Positions 10,741 to 20,474 of a DNA stretch of 64,000 nucleotides are shown piece by piece. Source of the stretch: Beta vulgaris subsp. vulgaris (Eukaryota > Streptophyta > Magnoliopsida > Caryophyllales > Amaranthaceae); NCBI RefSeq assembly GCF_026745355.1, contig NC_079209.1, forward strand, positions 31,633,444 through 31,697,443. The letters are read 5' to 3'. The notes beneath the pieces are model-generated. The model had not been told where the DNA came from, did not search any database, and was given only the letters and a program-made list of their open reading frames with translations. The number at the start of each line of letters is the position of its first letter. Within the stretch, counting starts at the first letter, position 1. The translations under genes were made by a program, and so were the position numbers.

Positions 10741-11087
10741 CCTCTTCTAGTTGCTTACCACTTCTTAAGTTATAGCTTTGCATTGCTCTTTAGGATTTAC
10801 ATCCATTTTACTCTATAAAGTTCCTTAATTTCTTGAATTACCGGCATTACCTAATTGTCCAAGTTGAATTTATCCATTTCTATTATAAATAGCTATCTGA
10901 TCAAGTTTTGTTTCCAACTTTTCAATTGCTCCAGAAGTAACATTAGCCAACATTTCAATAACAAACTCCCATGCTGGTCTACTTTCTTGTTGAGGTTGTT
11001 TTCGGTGGATGGACTAAAGTTAGCATTTTTGTGTCCTTGGTCTCTCCAAGAGAAATTAGGGTGATTTCTCCTATTTGGGTTATAAGT
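10741..11087 (-). pseudogene. Athila copy 2 gag, C-terminal segment
   Basis: Minus-strand codons encode YNPNRRNHPNFSWRDQGHKN, the same gag segment as copy 1 at 440-625. The frame is cut at 11087/11088 by insertion of CACTA-2; the rest of gag continues at 20791. The three bases AGT before the insertion are repeated at 20791-20793. Confidence 0.8.
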
Positions 11088-11330
11088 CACTAGGGGAAAA
11101 AATCAGAAGGGTTGCACAAGTAGGGCTGCGCATTTTAAAAAAGCACAACCCTATTGTTGAAGGGCTGCGCTTTTTAAAAAAAGCGCAGCCCTATTGTTGA
11201 AGGGCTGCGCTTTTTAGAAAGCGCAACCCTTCACCTAGAGAAGGGCTGCGCTTTTTTAAAAAGCGTAGCCCTTCTCTAGGTAGGGCTGCGCTTTTTTGAA
11301 ACTAGCGCAGCCCTACTTGCTGGGTTTTTT
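11088..11330. repeat. CACTA-2 left subterminal inverted-motif array
   Basis: The motif AGGGCTGCGCTTTTT and its complement AAAAAGCGCAGCCCT alternate about nine times, producing short hairpins. In En/Spm elements subterminal arrays of this kind are the binding sites of the TnpA protein; here that role is inferred from position. The matching array at the other end is at 20475-20790. Confidence 0.8.
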
Positions 11331-11812
11331 TTTTGTTCGATATGTTCTATGCATGCGCGCCTTACTTCATTCTTTCCCTCTTTCACTTGTGCGAAAATAT
11401 ATTCCCCCCCATTCTCTTCGAGTGTTGCACCACCACCACCACCACTACTTTGCTGCCCTAATTCGAGCACCACCACTACTTTGCTCGCGCACCACCACTT
11501 TTCGCACCACCACATTTCGCGCACCACCACTTTTCGCACACCACTACAATTCGCACACCACCTTGCGCAGCACCCCCACATTGTGCCCCACCCCTTGCGC
11601 ACCACCACCTTGCGCACCACCACCTTGCGCACCATAATTCATCACTTCTTAGTTTCTTCTCTTCTCTTCTTCTCTTCTCTTTTCTTCTCTTCTCCACCAT
11701 TTGAGTGGTTAATTAGGTATGATTAATTTTTTTTAAGTTACTTTTGTTTTGTTAATTGAATTAAATGGTTAATGTGCAAATGTGGGTTTTGTCAATTGTA
11801 GGAAGAAGAGGC
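11331..11812 (+). promoter_or_regulatory. CACTA-2 promoter/5' UTR region, CACCAC-rich
   Basis: Between the subterminal array and the first splice sites lies a CACCACCAC-rich tract (11425-11640) followed by TTCTCTTCTC pyrimidine repeats (11650-11695). Open frames here on both strands are low-complexity translations of the repeat. CACTA-3 has a related CACCAC/GTGGTGG-rich tract at the equivalent place (47330-47500), which suggests it is an old feature of the family. TTGTAG at 11807-11812 could be a 3' splice site for a leader intron. Confidence 0.5.
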
Positions 11813-12052
11813 TAAGGAAGGCAAAGTAAAGTTCCAAGTATCTCTTTTCTCTTCATTGCTCGTCGTTGGTGTTAAGAGGTAACTACTTTAACATGTAGAC
11901 AAAGTTGATAATTTATTGATGTATATATGTATTTTTATAATGTATATATATTATTTGTTGATATGAGATTGTATGAAAACGCAATGTGATTTAGCTATAT
12001 ATATGAAAATAACTAGTTGTTTGAATCATCATCATATATGCCTAGATACCCG

Positions 12053-12085
12053 TTCAAGACTTACTCATTAGGAGTAAGTCTTGAA
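12053..12085 (+). other. Perfect 14-bp stem / 5-nt loop hairpin, conserved in CACTA-3
   Basis: TTCAAGACTTACTC and its exact reverse complement GAGTAAGTCTTGAA flank the loop ATTAG. The same hairpin is in CACTA-3 (46254-46286), where the loop differs (AGTAC in the element's sense) while the stem is kept, with one A-U pair replaced by a G-U wobble. Too short to be a MITE. Function unknown. Confidence 0.85.
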
Positions 12086-12105
12086 TAGTCCCCGGTTTGG
12101 GACTG

Positions 12106-12326
12106 TTCTTGGACGTTTGATCTCACTTAGGTGGTGAATGTGTGTCTTCTTTTCAATTCTGAGGAAAATCTTGGCTTATCGTTTCGCTACATTGTTCTCT
12201 GGGTACATATGTAGATAAGCAATTATCTACATTGTGTACTTGGAGAACTGTAGGGAAATGCTGCCGGATTTTCCTTAGAATTGAAAAGTTGGCATATATT
12301 CACTAGTGAGATTAGACGTCCAAGGA
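12106..12326 (+). ncRNA. Candidate long structured hairpin upstream of TNP2 (CACTA-2)
   Basis: Arms of about 105-110 bases (12106-12215 and 12216-12326) are imperfect reverse complements. For example TTCTTGGACGTTTGATCTCA at the left pairs with the complement of TGAGATTAGACGTCCAAGGA at the right. Pairing continues through TTTTCAATTCTGAGGAAAAT and down to ATGTAGATAA near the apex. CACTA-3 has the same hairpin (46004-46233). Two pairs near the base differ in a compensatory way: GGACG/CGTCC here, AGATG/CATCT there. It could be a folded intron RNA giving rise to small RNAs, or an old foldback/MITE insertion inherited by both elements. Called ncRNA only as a candidate. Confidence 0.5.
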
Positions 12327-12503
12327 TGGGTTAGGTTGGAGTGATAAGGACCTTTGACTGCATGCATACAATTGAACATGTGACTATCTTAGCTTGTTGT
12401 ATACGTGTGTGATTTGAATATGTGAGTGTGTGTACTTTAATAATGATTGATGCATTATAATGAATGTTGTGTTTAATTATTAGAGGTGGTCTTCTTGAAT
12501 GAG

Positions 12504-15500
12504 ATGGATCGTACTTGGATGTATGGTAGTCGTGAATCGATTGAGTTTGTGAATGGGGTCTGGAATTCTGTAGAAGTGCATTAGAATATCAAACATCCTC
12601 TGGAGCAGTCGACTTTTATTGTCCTTGTTTGGATTGTAGAAATGTGAGCAAGGTTAGTAGTATACATGTGGTTAGGGAGCATGTCTTTCGCCGTGGGTTT
12701 AGGCCTCAATACCACGTATGGATTTGGCATGGTGAGCAGGGGAGGTATATGGGAAGCTCTGGAGTAAAGAATGATGTATGTGAAGAAAAAAAGAAGGATG
12801 ATGATGAGTTAGGGGATGAGAATTTGGATGATGAATTTGGAGATGATGATAGGGATCGGGTAGACGAGATGATACACGAGGTTGAAGATCAGTCGTGTAG
12901 ACGACCTCGTATTTTTGAGTCTATGTCTCAGGCTGCTGAAAAGCCGTTGTATCCAGGTTGTACAAAGTACACCAAACTTTCCGCGGTGGTAACACTGTTC
13001 AACATTAAGTCGAACGCTGGTTGGACGGACTCTAGTTTCACATCGTTGTTGGAAGTTTTAGCTGAGATGCTCCCTGATGGAAATGAACTGCCAAAGTCGT
13101 ACTATTATGCGAAGAAGCTGATGTGTCCTTTGGGTTTAGAGTACGAGCGGATACATGCTTGTCCTAACGATTGTGTGCTTTATCGTAATGAGTATGAGCA
13201 TTTACATGAGTGTCCACGTTGTGGATTGTCGAGGTACAAGCGTGAAGGAGCTGGAGGTAGTGAAGGACCACCAGCCAAGGTGTTGTGGTATCTACCCATA
13301 ATACCTAGATTTAAGCGCATGTTCTCAATTAAAGGAGATGCGAAGAATTTGAGGTGGCATGCAGATCGTAGGAAGAAAGACGGTCTGCTCAAGCATCCGG
13401 CTGATTCGCCTGAGTGGAAAACTATCGACAGGGTGCATAAGTCATTTGGTAATGAGGATAGGAATCTGAGGCTTGGATTATGTACGGATGGCATGAACCC
13501 TTTTGGCAATCTCAGCTCGCAGCATAGTACATGGCCAGTAGTTTTAGTGGTTTACAACTTGCCTCCTTGGTTGTGCATGAAACGCAAGTACATGATGTTG
13601 TCGCTTCTTATATCGGGGCCCAAACAACCTGGAAATGACATAGATGTATACCTTCAGCCGCTTGTTGAAGATTTACAGAAGATGTGGAACGAAGGAGTGT
13701 TAGTATTTGATGCGTATGCTAATGAGATGTTCACTCTGCGTGCCATGCTTTTTTGTACTATGAACGATTATCCAGCTTATGGGAACTTATCTGGGTATAA
13801 GACTAAAGGAAAACAACCTTGCCCGATTTGTTTAGATGACATGAAATCTACACACCTTAAGGGCTGCAAACATGTGTATATGCGCACACGAAGGCTCCTC
13901 AGCCGCGACCATCCCTATCGGTTTAAGAAGAAGGCATTCGATGGGACGGTTGAAGAAGAAGTTGCTCATAGACCATTAACTGGTACTGAAGTTTATAATC
14001 AGGTGAAGGGCATTGAAACAGTCTTTGGTAAACCTGCTAGTGAGGTTGATAGACCTACAGGATTATGGAAAAAACAGTCCATTTTTTGGAAACTCCCATA
14101 TTGGAAAGATCTAAAGGTCAGACATTGTTTGGATGTCATGCACATAGAGAAGAATGTTTGTGAAGCTATTATCGCGACACTTATGAATATTCCGGGCAAG
14201 ACAAAAGATGTTAAGGCGTCACGACTTTACTTGGAAAAAGAGGGGATTCGACCAGAGTTGTGGGCTCAGAAAAGGGACGGAAGGAAGAAGAAAAGAGGGG
14301 AGGAAAGGGTTTGATGATGAAATTAGAAAAGTAAAAAGGTGGAGGATTCGGAGAAGAATTATTTGCCACCAGCTTGCTACACGATGTCGCGTGCAGAGAA
14401 ACGGATTTTTTGCGAGTCATTGTATGGCATTAAGGTCCCTACTGGCTACTCATCGAATATGAAGCGCTTTGTTACCTTAAATGGTGAGTTGAAGTTATCG
14501 AGTATGAAATCGCACGATTGTCATGTCATGATGCAAGTATTCTTACCGATTGCAATTCGTGGGATACTTCCAAAGCATGTGAGGCACACCATTACAGAAC
14601 TGTGTTCATTTTTTCATTCAATCTGCAGCAAAGTCCTAGACCCGTCGACCCTCGATTCCTTGCAGTCCAGAGTAGTTGAAACTCTATGCAAATTTGAGAT
14701 GTATTTCCCCCCCGCATTCTTTGACATTATGGTCCATCTCATTGTCCATCTAGTTCGAGAAATTAAGCTGTGTGGTCCAGTGTTTTTGAGGTGGTGCTAT
14801 CCTTTTGAGAGATATATGGGAACTTTGAAGGATAAAGTTCGGAATCCTGCACAACCAGAAGGTAGTATAATTCAAGGGATTGTGGGTGAAGAGATCAGTA
14901 ATTTTGTGGCTGAGTATTTTGCTAGTGTTGATCCTGTTGGACTTCCGACATCCCGACACGAGGGCAGACTTGAGGGCAAGGGTACAATTGGTTCAAAATT
15001 GATCACACCTTCCGTAGAAAAGCGTAAACAAGCTCACTTATTTGTATTGCATCACGTACCAGATGTCCATCCTTATTTAAGTGAACATATGGAGGAATTA
15101 CGTGTTAGCAATCCTGGAAAAGGAGTGAGGGCATTGACGCAAATGCATAACAAGACTTTCATTGATTGGTTTCATAAACGAGTACTCAATGATTTGGATG
15201 AAAGTGTTCCTGAAACAGTCAAGTGGTTAGCATTTGGTCCTCGTGAAGCTGTACGCTCTTATGAGGGTTATGATATTAATGGGTATACGTTTTGGACTGA
15301 ACGTCAAGATCTCAAGTCAAGATCGCAACAAAATAGTGGTGTTTCACTTGTGGCGTCGTCTACACAATATGCAAGCTCGAAAGATAAGTCGCCTGTACAT
15401 GCTGAAAGCAACTATTATGGGCGAATACAAGAAATATGGGAGCTGGACTACTGTACTTTTAATATTTGCCTCTTGTGTTGCACGTGGGTTGACAATAATC

Positions 15501-15766
15501 GACGTTGTGTAAGAAACGATGATCCTTGCGGTTTCACTCTTGTTGACCTTAGTCGTCTACGTGAAACTGAGGAGCCATTTGTAATTGCATCACAAGTCAA
15601 GCAAGTATTTTTTGTAACTGATCCTGCTGATCATAAGTGGTCAATTGTTGTACCTGGTAAAAGGAGTATCCTCGGTATTGGTGATGTTGATAATGAGGAA
15701 GAATATGATGCATTTGAGGACCTCCCCCCTTTTACCTATCCTGAAATTGTGTGGAAGATGATGTAA
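12504..15766 (+). pseudogene. TNP2-type CACTA transposase (TnpD) gene
   Basis: Domains in order: Transpos_assoc (MDRTWMYGSRES at 12504; FYCPCLDCRNV; HVWIWHGEQ to about 12760), an acidic linker, Transposase_21/TNP2 catalytic region (about 12950-14250; CPNDCVLYRNEYEHLHECPR, LGLCTDGMNPFGNLSSQHS, PICLDDMK, HCLDVMHIEKNVCE), DUF4218 (about 14380-14960; KSHDCHVMMQVFLP, YPFERYMGTLK) and DUF4216 (about 15420-15740; VDNNRRCVRNDDPCGFTLVD). This is the standard layout of the protein that cuts CACTA ends. Two lesions: a stop and frameshift near 12582-12600 in the first domain, and a cluster of four in-frame stops at 14312-14326 (TGA TGA TGA then TAG) in the linker before LPPACYT. The frame is the same on both sides of the cluster. 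The flanking 561- and 475-codon frames are otherwise open, so damage is recent or the cluster is removed by an unrecognised splice. Confidence 0.9.
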
Positions 15767-15886
15767 ATATGTCGGAGAACTATATGCGTGTAGATCACAC
15801 GGAAGGGATAATGTACTTGAGGATCCTAGAAACGGCGGAAGGTCAATAAATCATGAGACATAAACTCAGGTGTGTAATTTCTCCAA
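15767..15886 (+). other. 3' flank of TNP2 gene
   Basis: Short sequence after the TNP2 stop codon (TAA at 15764-15766). No polyadenylation signal stands out; AATAAA-like AATAAATC occurs at 15845. The tandem repeat begins just after it. Confidence 0.4.
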
Positions 15887-16420
15887 TTTCGGCCATATTT
15901 TGGCCTTTTCGCTCCCAAATCGTACTTATCGAGTGATTTAACCCCAAATTTCTTTGAACATGATTATATGATGTATAATGTAACTAGTATGTAGATTTTA
16001 GGCTTTAATTTGTTGTTGGTTGCATTTCGGGAACGAAAAGGCCATTTCCGGCCTATTTGGCCTATTTTGGCCTTTTCGCTCCCAAATGTACTTATCGAAG
16101 TGATTTAACCCCAAATTTCTTTGAACATGATTATATGATGTATAATGTAACTAGTATGTAGATTTTAGGCTTTAATTTGTTGTTGGTTGCATTTCGGGAA
16201 CGAAAAGGCCATTTCGGCCTATTTGGCCTATTTTGGCCTTTTCGCTCCCAAATGTACTTATCGAGTGATTTAACCCCAAATTTTCTTTGAACATGATCAT
16301 ATGATGTATAATGTAACTAGTATGTAGAGTTTTAGGCTTTAATTTGTTGTTGGTTGCATTTCGGGAACGAAAAGGCCATTTCCGGCCTATTTCGGCCTAT
16401 TTTGGCCTTTTCGCTTCCCA
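15887..16420. repeat. About 167-bp tandem repeat, 3.2 copies
   Basis: The landmark TTTTGGCCTTTTCGCT recurs at 15897, 16065, 16231 and 16400, giving periods of 168, 166 and 169. Each unit contains the inverted pair GGGAACGAAAAGGCC / GGCCTTTTCGCTCCC, so it can fold, and the conserved stretch AACATGATTATATGATGTAT. Units are nearly identical, implying recent amplification. A diverged partial unit lies at 19795-19890 in the same element. Confidence 0.92.
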
Positions 16421-17068
16421 TGCCCACCCCCCACCCTCCCTTGCCCACCCCCCTCCCCCACCCTGTTGCACCCCCTCCCCCCACCTGCTGCCCCCCTTCC
16501 CCCACTCTGCTGCACCCTGTTGCCCCCCCTTCCCCCCACCCTGCTGCCCCTTCTCCCACCCTGCTGCACCCCCCTCCCCACCTGCTGACCCCCCTCCCCC
16601 ACCTGCTGCCCCCCTTCCCCCCACCTACTGCACACCCCCCTCCCCACCCTGCTGCCCCCCCTTCCCCCCCTGCTGCACCAACCTGCACACCCCCTCCCCC
16701 ACCTGCTGCCCCCTTCCCCCACCTGCACCCCCTCCCCACCCTGCTGCATGCCCCCCCTCCCCCCCTCCCCACCTGCTGCCCCCCTTCCCCCCTCCCCCAC
16801 CATGCTGCATGCCCCCCTCCCCCACCTACTACTCCCCTTCCCCCTCCCCCACCCTGCTGCACCCCCTGGTGCACACCCCCTCCCCACCTGCTGCCCCCCT
16901 TCCCAGCCTGCTGCACCAACCTGCACACCCCCTCTCCCACCTGTTGCCCCCCTTCCCCACCTGCACACCCCTCCCCACCTGCTCCCCCCCCCACCTGCTG
17001 CCCACCCTTCCCCCCTCCCTCACCCTGCTGCACACCCCCCCCCCCCCCCACCTGCTGCACACCCCTCG
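16421..17068. repeat. C-rich minisatellite, about 650 bp, strand-asymmetric
   Basis: Variable units of the form CCCCACCTGCTGCACC / CCCCCTTCCCC fill the whole stretch with almost no G except in CTGCTG and TGCACC. Long open frames on all six frames (up to 250 codons) are translations of this repeat and not genes. The minus strand is G-rich with many runs of four or more G, so G-quadruplex formation is likely. It follows directly on the last tandem unit. Confidence 0.92.
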
Positions 17069-17123
17069 CGCCCTAAATGTTTTTTTTTTTAATTAATTCG
17101 TATGTTTGTACAATTTCAGGGAC

Positions 17124-18665
17124 ATGGCGGAGGTGCATACGGATACGAGTGCGGAACACACTACCGAGGATGAGTGTTACGATTAGAGAAAGGAACAGCG
17201 GCAATTGGTTATGGCTCGCCGTGAAGAAAAAGGTTTACAAAAGCCAAGTAAGAACTTGGACACGAAAAGAGGAAAGGAAGGGGACCTACAAAGTCACTAG
17301 GGAAACACACCCTAATGACTTTGGATTACGATGATTTGGGGCAACCTTGTGGAAAGTGGCGTCAAAAGTATGCCATGCAAGTTGGGATTTGCATGCATAA
17401 GCTTCCATTCTCCACTCATGGAAAAGGTCCCCGAGACTTTGAAGAAGATGATTTGGGAAGATACTATGGTAAGATTCGCGTACATTTACATTTGGAATCT
17501 TAACACTTTAGTTAAATATATTATGTATAATATTTACTAATTTGTGAAATGCATTCTTTGTAGAATCAATTCAATATTCCAAATGATGAAGCGAAGAAGG
17601 ATTTGTTTCTATCCGCGGTTGCCCAGAGGTTCTGAGACTTCAAGGCCAAGCTAGTGTCGGGGTGGATCACGAAGAGGAGAAAAGTCGGGGGAACAAAGAA
17701 GAAGAAGATCTACGACGGGGGAGCAACACCTTCTTTTGGGGCTTCACAGGGCACATCATTTGAGGACCCCTCCAAGCTTCCATATCAGATATGGAGGCAT
17801 ATCACAGCCGAGGAGTGGTATGCATTTGTCAAACAAAAAAACAAACCCCAGAAGCTATTGTAAGAATTTTTTACTAGCTAAGATTAAATACTTTTAGATC
17901 CAATATTATTGTATAACATCATATCTAACCTTTGTTTATATTTCTGTGTTTCAGGCATCTCGTGAGAAAAAGAGCGCGGATGCAAAAGCTAGGAAGCACT
18001 ATCACCATCTGGGTGCTCAATCGTATGGTCAGGCGAGAGAATCGTGGATGTACAACCATTACCCCACGATTGCGTCGACCACGGCATCGGGCACTAGCTC
18101 TACGACGACAGTTGCACAGCGGCAACCAGATAGAGCGCTCGATTGATGGTGTTCCATGCATGGGGTTGATGCAAAGGGACATAGAGTCATACCTGATCCC
18201 GCAACAAAACAGATAGCTAATGCCATTGTAAGTACATATTATAAGTTTTTGATAAGGTTTACATAATAATATAACTTGTGCGCTCACGAGTATTTCTCTC
18301 TTATCCTTATGCAGATTGGCTTGAAGGAAAAGGAGGCAACTGGTGAGTTCACTCCTAGAGGACAAGTTGATGCCTTACACGAGACTCTAGGACGGGACCA
18401 GTATGGACGTGTGAGGGGGCGTAGGAGGTGTCCGCCTCGGGGTGAGAAAGGTGTATGGTGATCAATACACCTCTACGTCAAGATCAAGTGCCTCTAGTGT
18501 CAATTCATCAGCTGCCATAGATGTGGAGGCTATGAAAGCCGAGCTTCGGGAGGAGCTGAGAGCGGAGATGACTCAGAATTTCAACGCCATTTTGGCGCAG
18601 ATGGGCTTACCGACTTTCTGTGCTTTCCCGCAGGGCGGTGTTCCTGCGCAGCCTGTTCCTACGTA
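17124..18665 (+). pseudogene. TnpA/Transposase_24-type second CACTA gene
   Basis: A start at 17124 follows TTTCAG, and plant-style introns can be placed at 17469-17563, 17860-17954 and 18228-18314 (GTAAG...TAG/CAG). Exons encode GTYKVTRETHP, VPETLKKMIWEDTM, NIPNDEAKKDLFLSAVAQR, then ASREKKSADAKARKHYHHLG, SRSSYN-like spacer, and DQYGRVRG. This is the pattern of the Ptta/En/Spm Transposase_24 family. The last part (VEAMKAELREELRAEMTQNF, about 18510-18580) is a coiled-coil like the dimerisation region of TnpA proteins, which bind subterminal motifs. An in-frame stop soon after the start (17187) and a stop at 17631 show decay. Coding is still easily read. Confidence 0.75.
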
Positions 18666-18769
18666 GCCTCATCCATATCCGGAGTTGACGGTAATCATTT
18701 AATATCACAACTATTGTTCTTAAATATGTTTTTTCATAGACTAACTATGAATAGAGTTTTTTTTTAAAG

Positions 18770-19442
18770 GTAGAGACACCATGTGAGCTACTAAATCAAG
18801 GAGATGGTCATGGTCGTTTCACTATCGTGGCTTATGGATCTGTACAGCCCCCTAGGGACCGGGTACGATTGCACAACCAGCCAGTCGCTGATATTCACTA
18901 TGTGGTCAGCGTTTCAGACATTGTGCCCGGTTTCGAAGCATTTCCTCTTCCGCTGCCGAATGCAGGAGATGGTGTACAGTTATTGTCTGATGCCCTTGGC
19001 AGTTATATTCTATGGCCGTGTTATCAGATCAGGTAGAATGTCTAACATAAGTTATATACATATATAGTTTTCTTTTATAGTTCCTATATATGATTATCAG
19101 TAATATCTTTTAATTTAACTAATTACTAGTGTTCGGGGAAGGCCGACAGGAAGGGAAAGAAGGTAGCTTCACTTCAGGGAGGCCGACGTGCCCAAGTAAA
19201 TGTTTCTACGGCAAAGTCTCCACTCATTACGAATATGGAGGTGGTGCAAGGCCTTACTCAACCGTGCTTCTGGCTACATGAGTGCGTTAGCGATGCAGAC
19301 GATGAAGCAATGATTGAGATTAAGTTGTCGGACCACCAATTCCACTACATTGAGGAAACATCGACCTTTCTTTCTAAGGTTGATATCAAAGAATTCTTAC
19401 TTGGGGACGAGTTGAATGTTTCCATGATACAAACATTCATGA
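18770..19442 (+). pseudogene. Downstream exons of the second CACTA gene (DUF8039-like)
   Basis: After an intron at about 18691-18769 an exon encodes VETPCELLNQGDGHGRFTIV and AYGSVQPPRDRVRLHNQPVA, ending at a GT at 19033. The layout (short beta-rich domain after TnpA, then a peptidase) is common in large plant CACTA elements. The next exon (19130-19443) encodes TQPCFWLHECVSDADDEAMI and a Ser/Asp-rich stretch, with a GT at 19444. I recognise the arrangement but not a named catalytic function. Confidence 0.55.
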
Positions 19443-19570
19443 GGTAATACTTTATTAGTATATTTAAATTAATAAATATACATATATGCCTTAATTAAGT
19501 AGTATTTAAATCCAACTAATAATAACTTCTATAATAAGTAAGTTTTATTTGTATCAATATGAATTCTCAG

Positions 19571-20070
19571 GCTATTATACAATGATTTGAGGCGATCTAG
19601 TCAGCCAATGTTTGGTTGGTTATGTCCAAGCTTTGTACGAGACGATAGTTGCGTACAAACGAAGAGGAGGTGAAAGCATATCTCAAGGAATCTTTGAACG
19701 CATGTTCTCGTATTGGATATAAGATCATTCTTCTTCCTTACATTGAATCGTATGCTTCTTAAACTCACTTTTTTATTAATTAAATTGACCTACCCCAAAT
19801 TCTCTTTGAACATGATTATATGAGATATATTATAACTAGTGTGTAGACTTTTAGGCTTGCATTTGATTTTGATTGAATTTCGGGAAGGTATATGTCATTT
19901 TTAGAAGTACTAACTACGGTAAAATGATGAATTCTTATGTGTGTTTATTCCTTGGTTGTTTTGCAAGGTTTATGCAAATTCCACACCACGTTTGAGGAAC
20001 TTCACCAAAGAAGAAATTGATGAAGTTCGGGATAAGTTGGCATCCCACATTACCGATGATTGCTTAGGAT
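19571..20070 (+). pseudogene. Ulp1-like (C48) peptidase remnant lacking its core
   Basis: After a CAG at 19568-19570 codons read LLYNDLRRSSQPMFGWLCPS (frameshifted beyond), then IGYKIILLPYIES at about 19710-19750. This is where Ulp1-like domains of CACTA elements continue into the catalytic HW, D and C segments. Those are absent: 19760-19960 is non-coding and includes a piece of the 167-bp repeat. The C-terminal tail resumes at about 19970 with YANSTPRLRNFTKEEIDEVR and a stop. A SUMO-peptidase-like role is therefore lost. Confidence 0.5.
19795..19890. repeat. Diverged partial copy of the 167-bp repeat
   Basis: CCCCAAATTCTCTTTGAACA, then TGATTATATGAGATATATTA, TAACTAGTGTGTAGACTTTTAGGC and ATTTCGGGAA appear in the same order as in the tandem units at 15887-16420. 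It sits where the peptidase core should be. Confidence 0.85.
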
Positions 20071-20204
20071 GAGATTTAGCCCGAATGTAAAAGTTTCTAT
20101 CATCCTATGTACACTTTTTACATTATTAAATATATATGAAGTTAATATTACCTTCTCCACTTGTCATATATTATCGTATTTTAATTTGCGCTTTTTTTTT
20201 GTCC

Positions 20205-20410
20205 AAGGGAGGTTTTGGGTGGGGGGGGTGGTGGGGGTGGGGTGGGCTGGGCTGTGGATGGGGTGCAGGGTGGGGCTGGTGGGTGGGCAGTGGGGTGGGG
20301 CTGGGGGTGGGCAGTGGGTGGGGCTGGGGGTGGGCAGTGGGTGGGGAGTGGGGTGGGCAGTGGGGGCTGGGGGTGGGGGCTTGGCAGTGGGGGCTGTGTG
20401 TGTGCAGGTC
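20205..20410. repeat. G-rich tract (GGGGTGGGCAGTGGG-type), about 205 bp
   Basis: The plus strand consists of variable GGGGCTGGGGGTGGGCAGTG units with many runs of three or more G. Open frames on both strands here are low-complexity artefacts. Strand polarity is opposite to the C-rich tract at 16421-17068. Confidence 0.9.
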
Positions 20411-20474
20411 TGGAAGCATGCAGGCTGTGAATGTGCAGAATTATATTCAAAAAAAAAAATATATATATATGAGA

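Larger units (their letters stand above)
11813..12503 (+). other. TNP2 5' leader with probable intron 1 (CACTA-2)
   Basis: A short leader exon (11813-11877) ends in AGAG followed by GTAACTAC. The next plausible 3' splice site is TTATTAG at about 12483, 20 bases before the TNP2 start codon. The presumed intron (about 11878-12483) contains the two conserved hairpins at 12053-12085 and 12106-12326. The splice sites are predicted by eye only. Confidence 0.5.

Noticed and set aside
11276..11726. Frames of 113-125 codons rich in Thr, His, Pro or Val, Arg, Cys
   Set aside because: CACCAC-type simple repeat in the leader of CACTA-2; the same happens at 47257-47600 in CACTA-3.
15887..16420. 167-bp repeat as a centromeric satellite
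   Set aside because: The period is in the right size range but there are only about three units and they lie wholly inside a CACTA element, with a relic elsewhere in the same element.
16332..17096. Open frames up to 250 codons on both strands, Pro/His/Ser- or Gly-rich
   Set aside because: All frames of a C-rich minisatellite are open because it lacks A/T-rich stop codons; no domain, no codon bias, several frames equally open.
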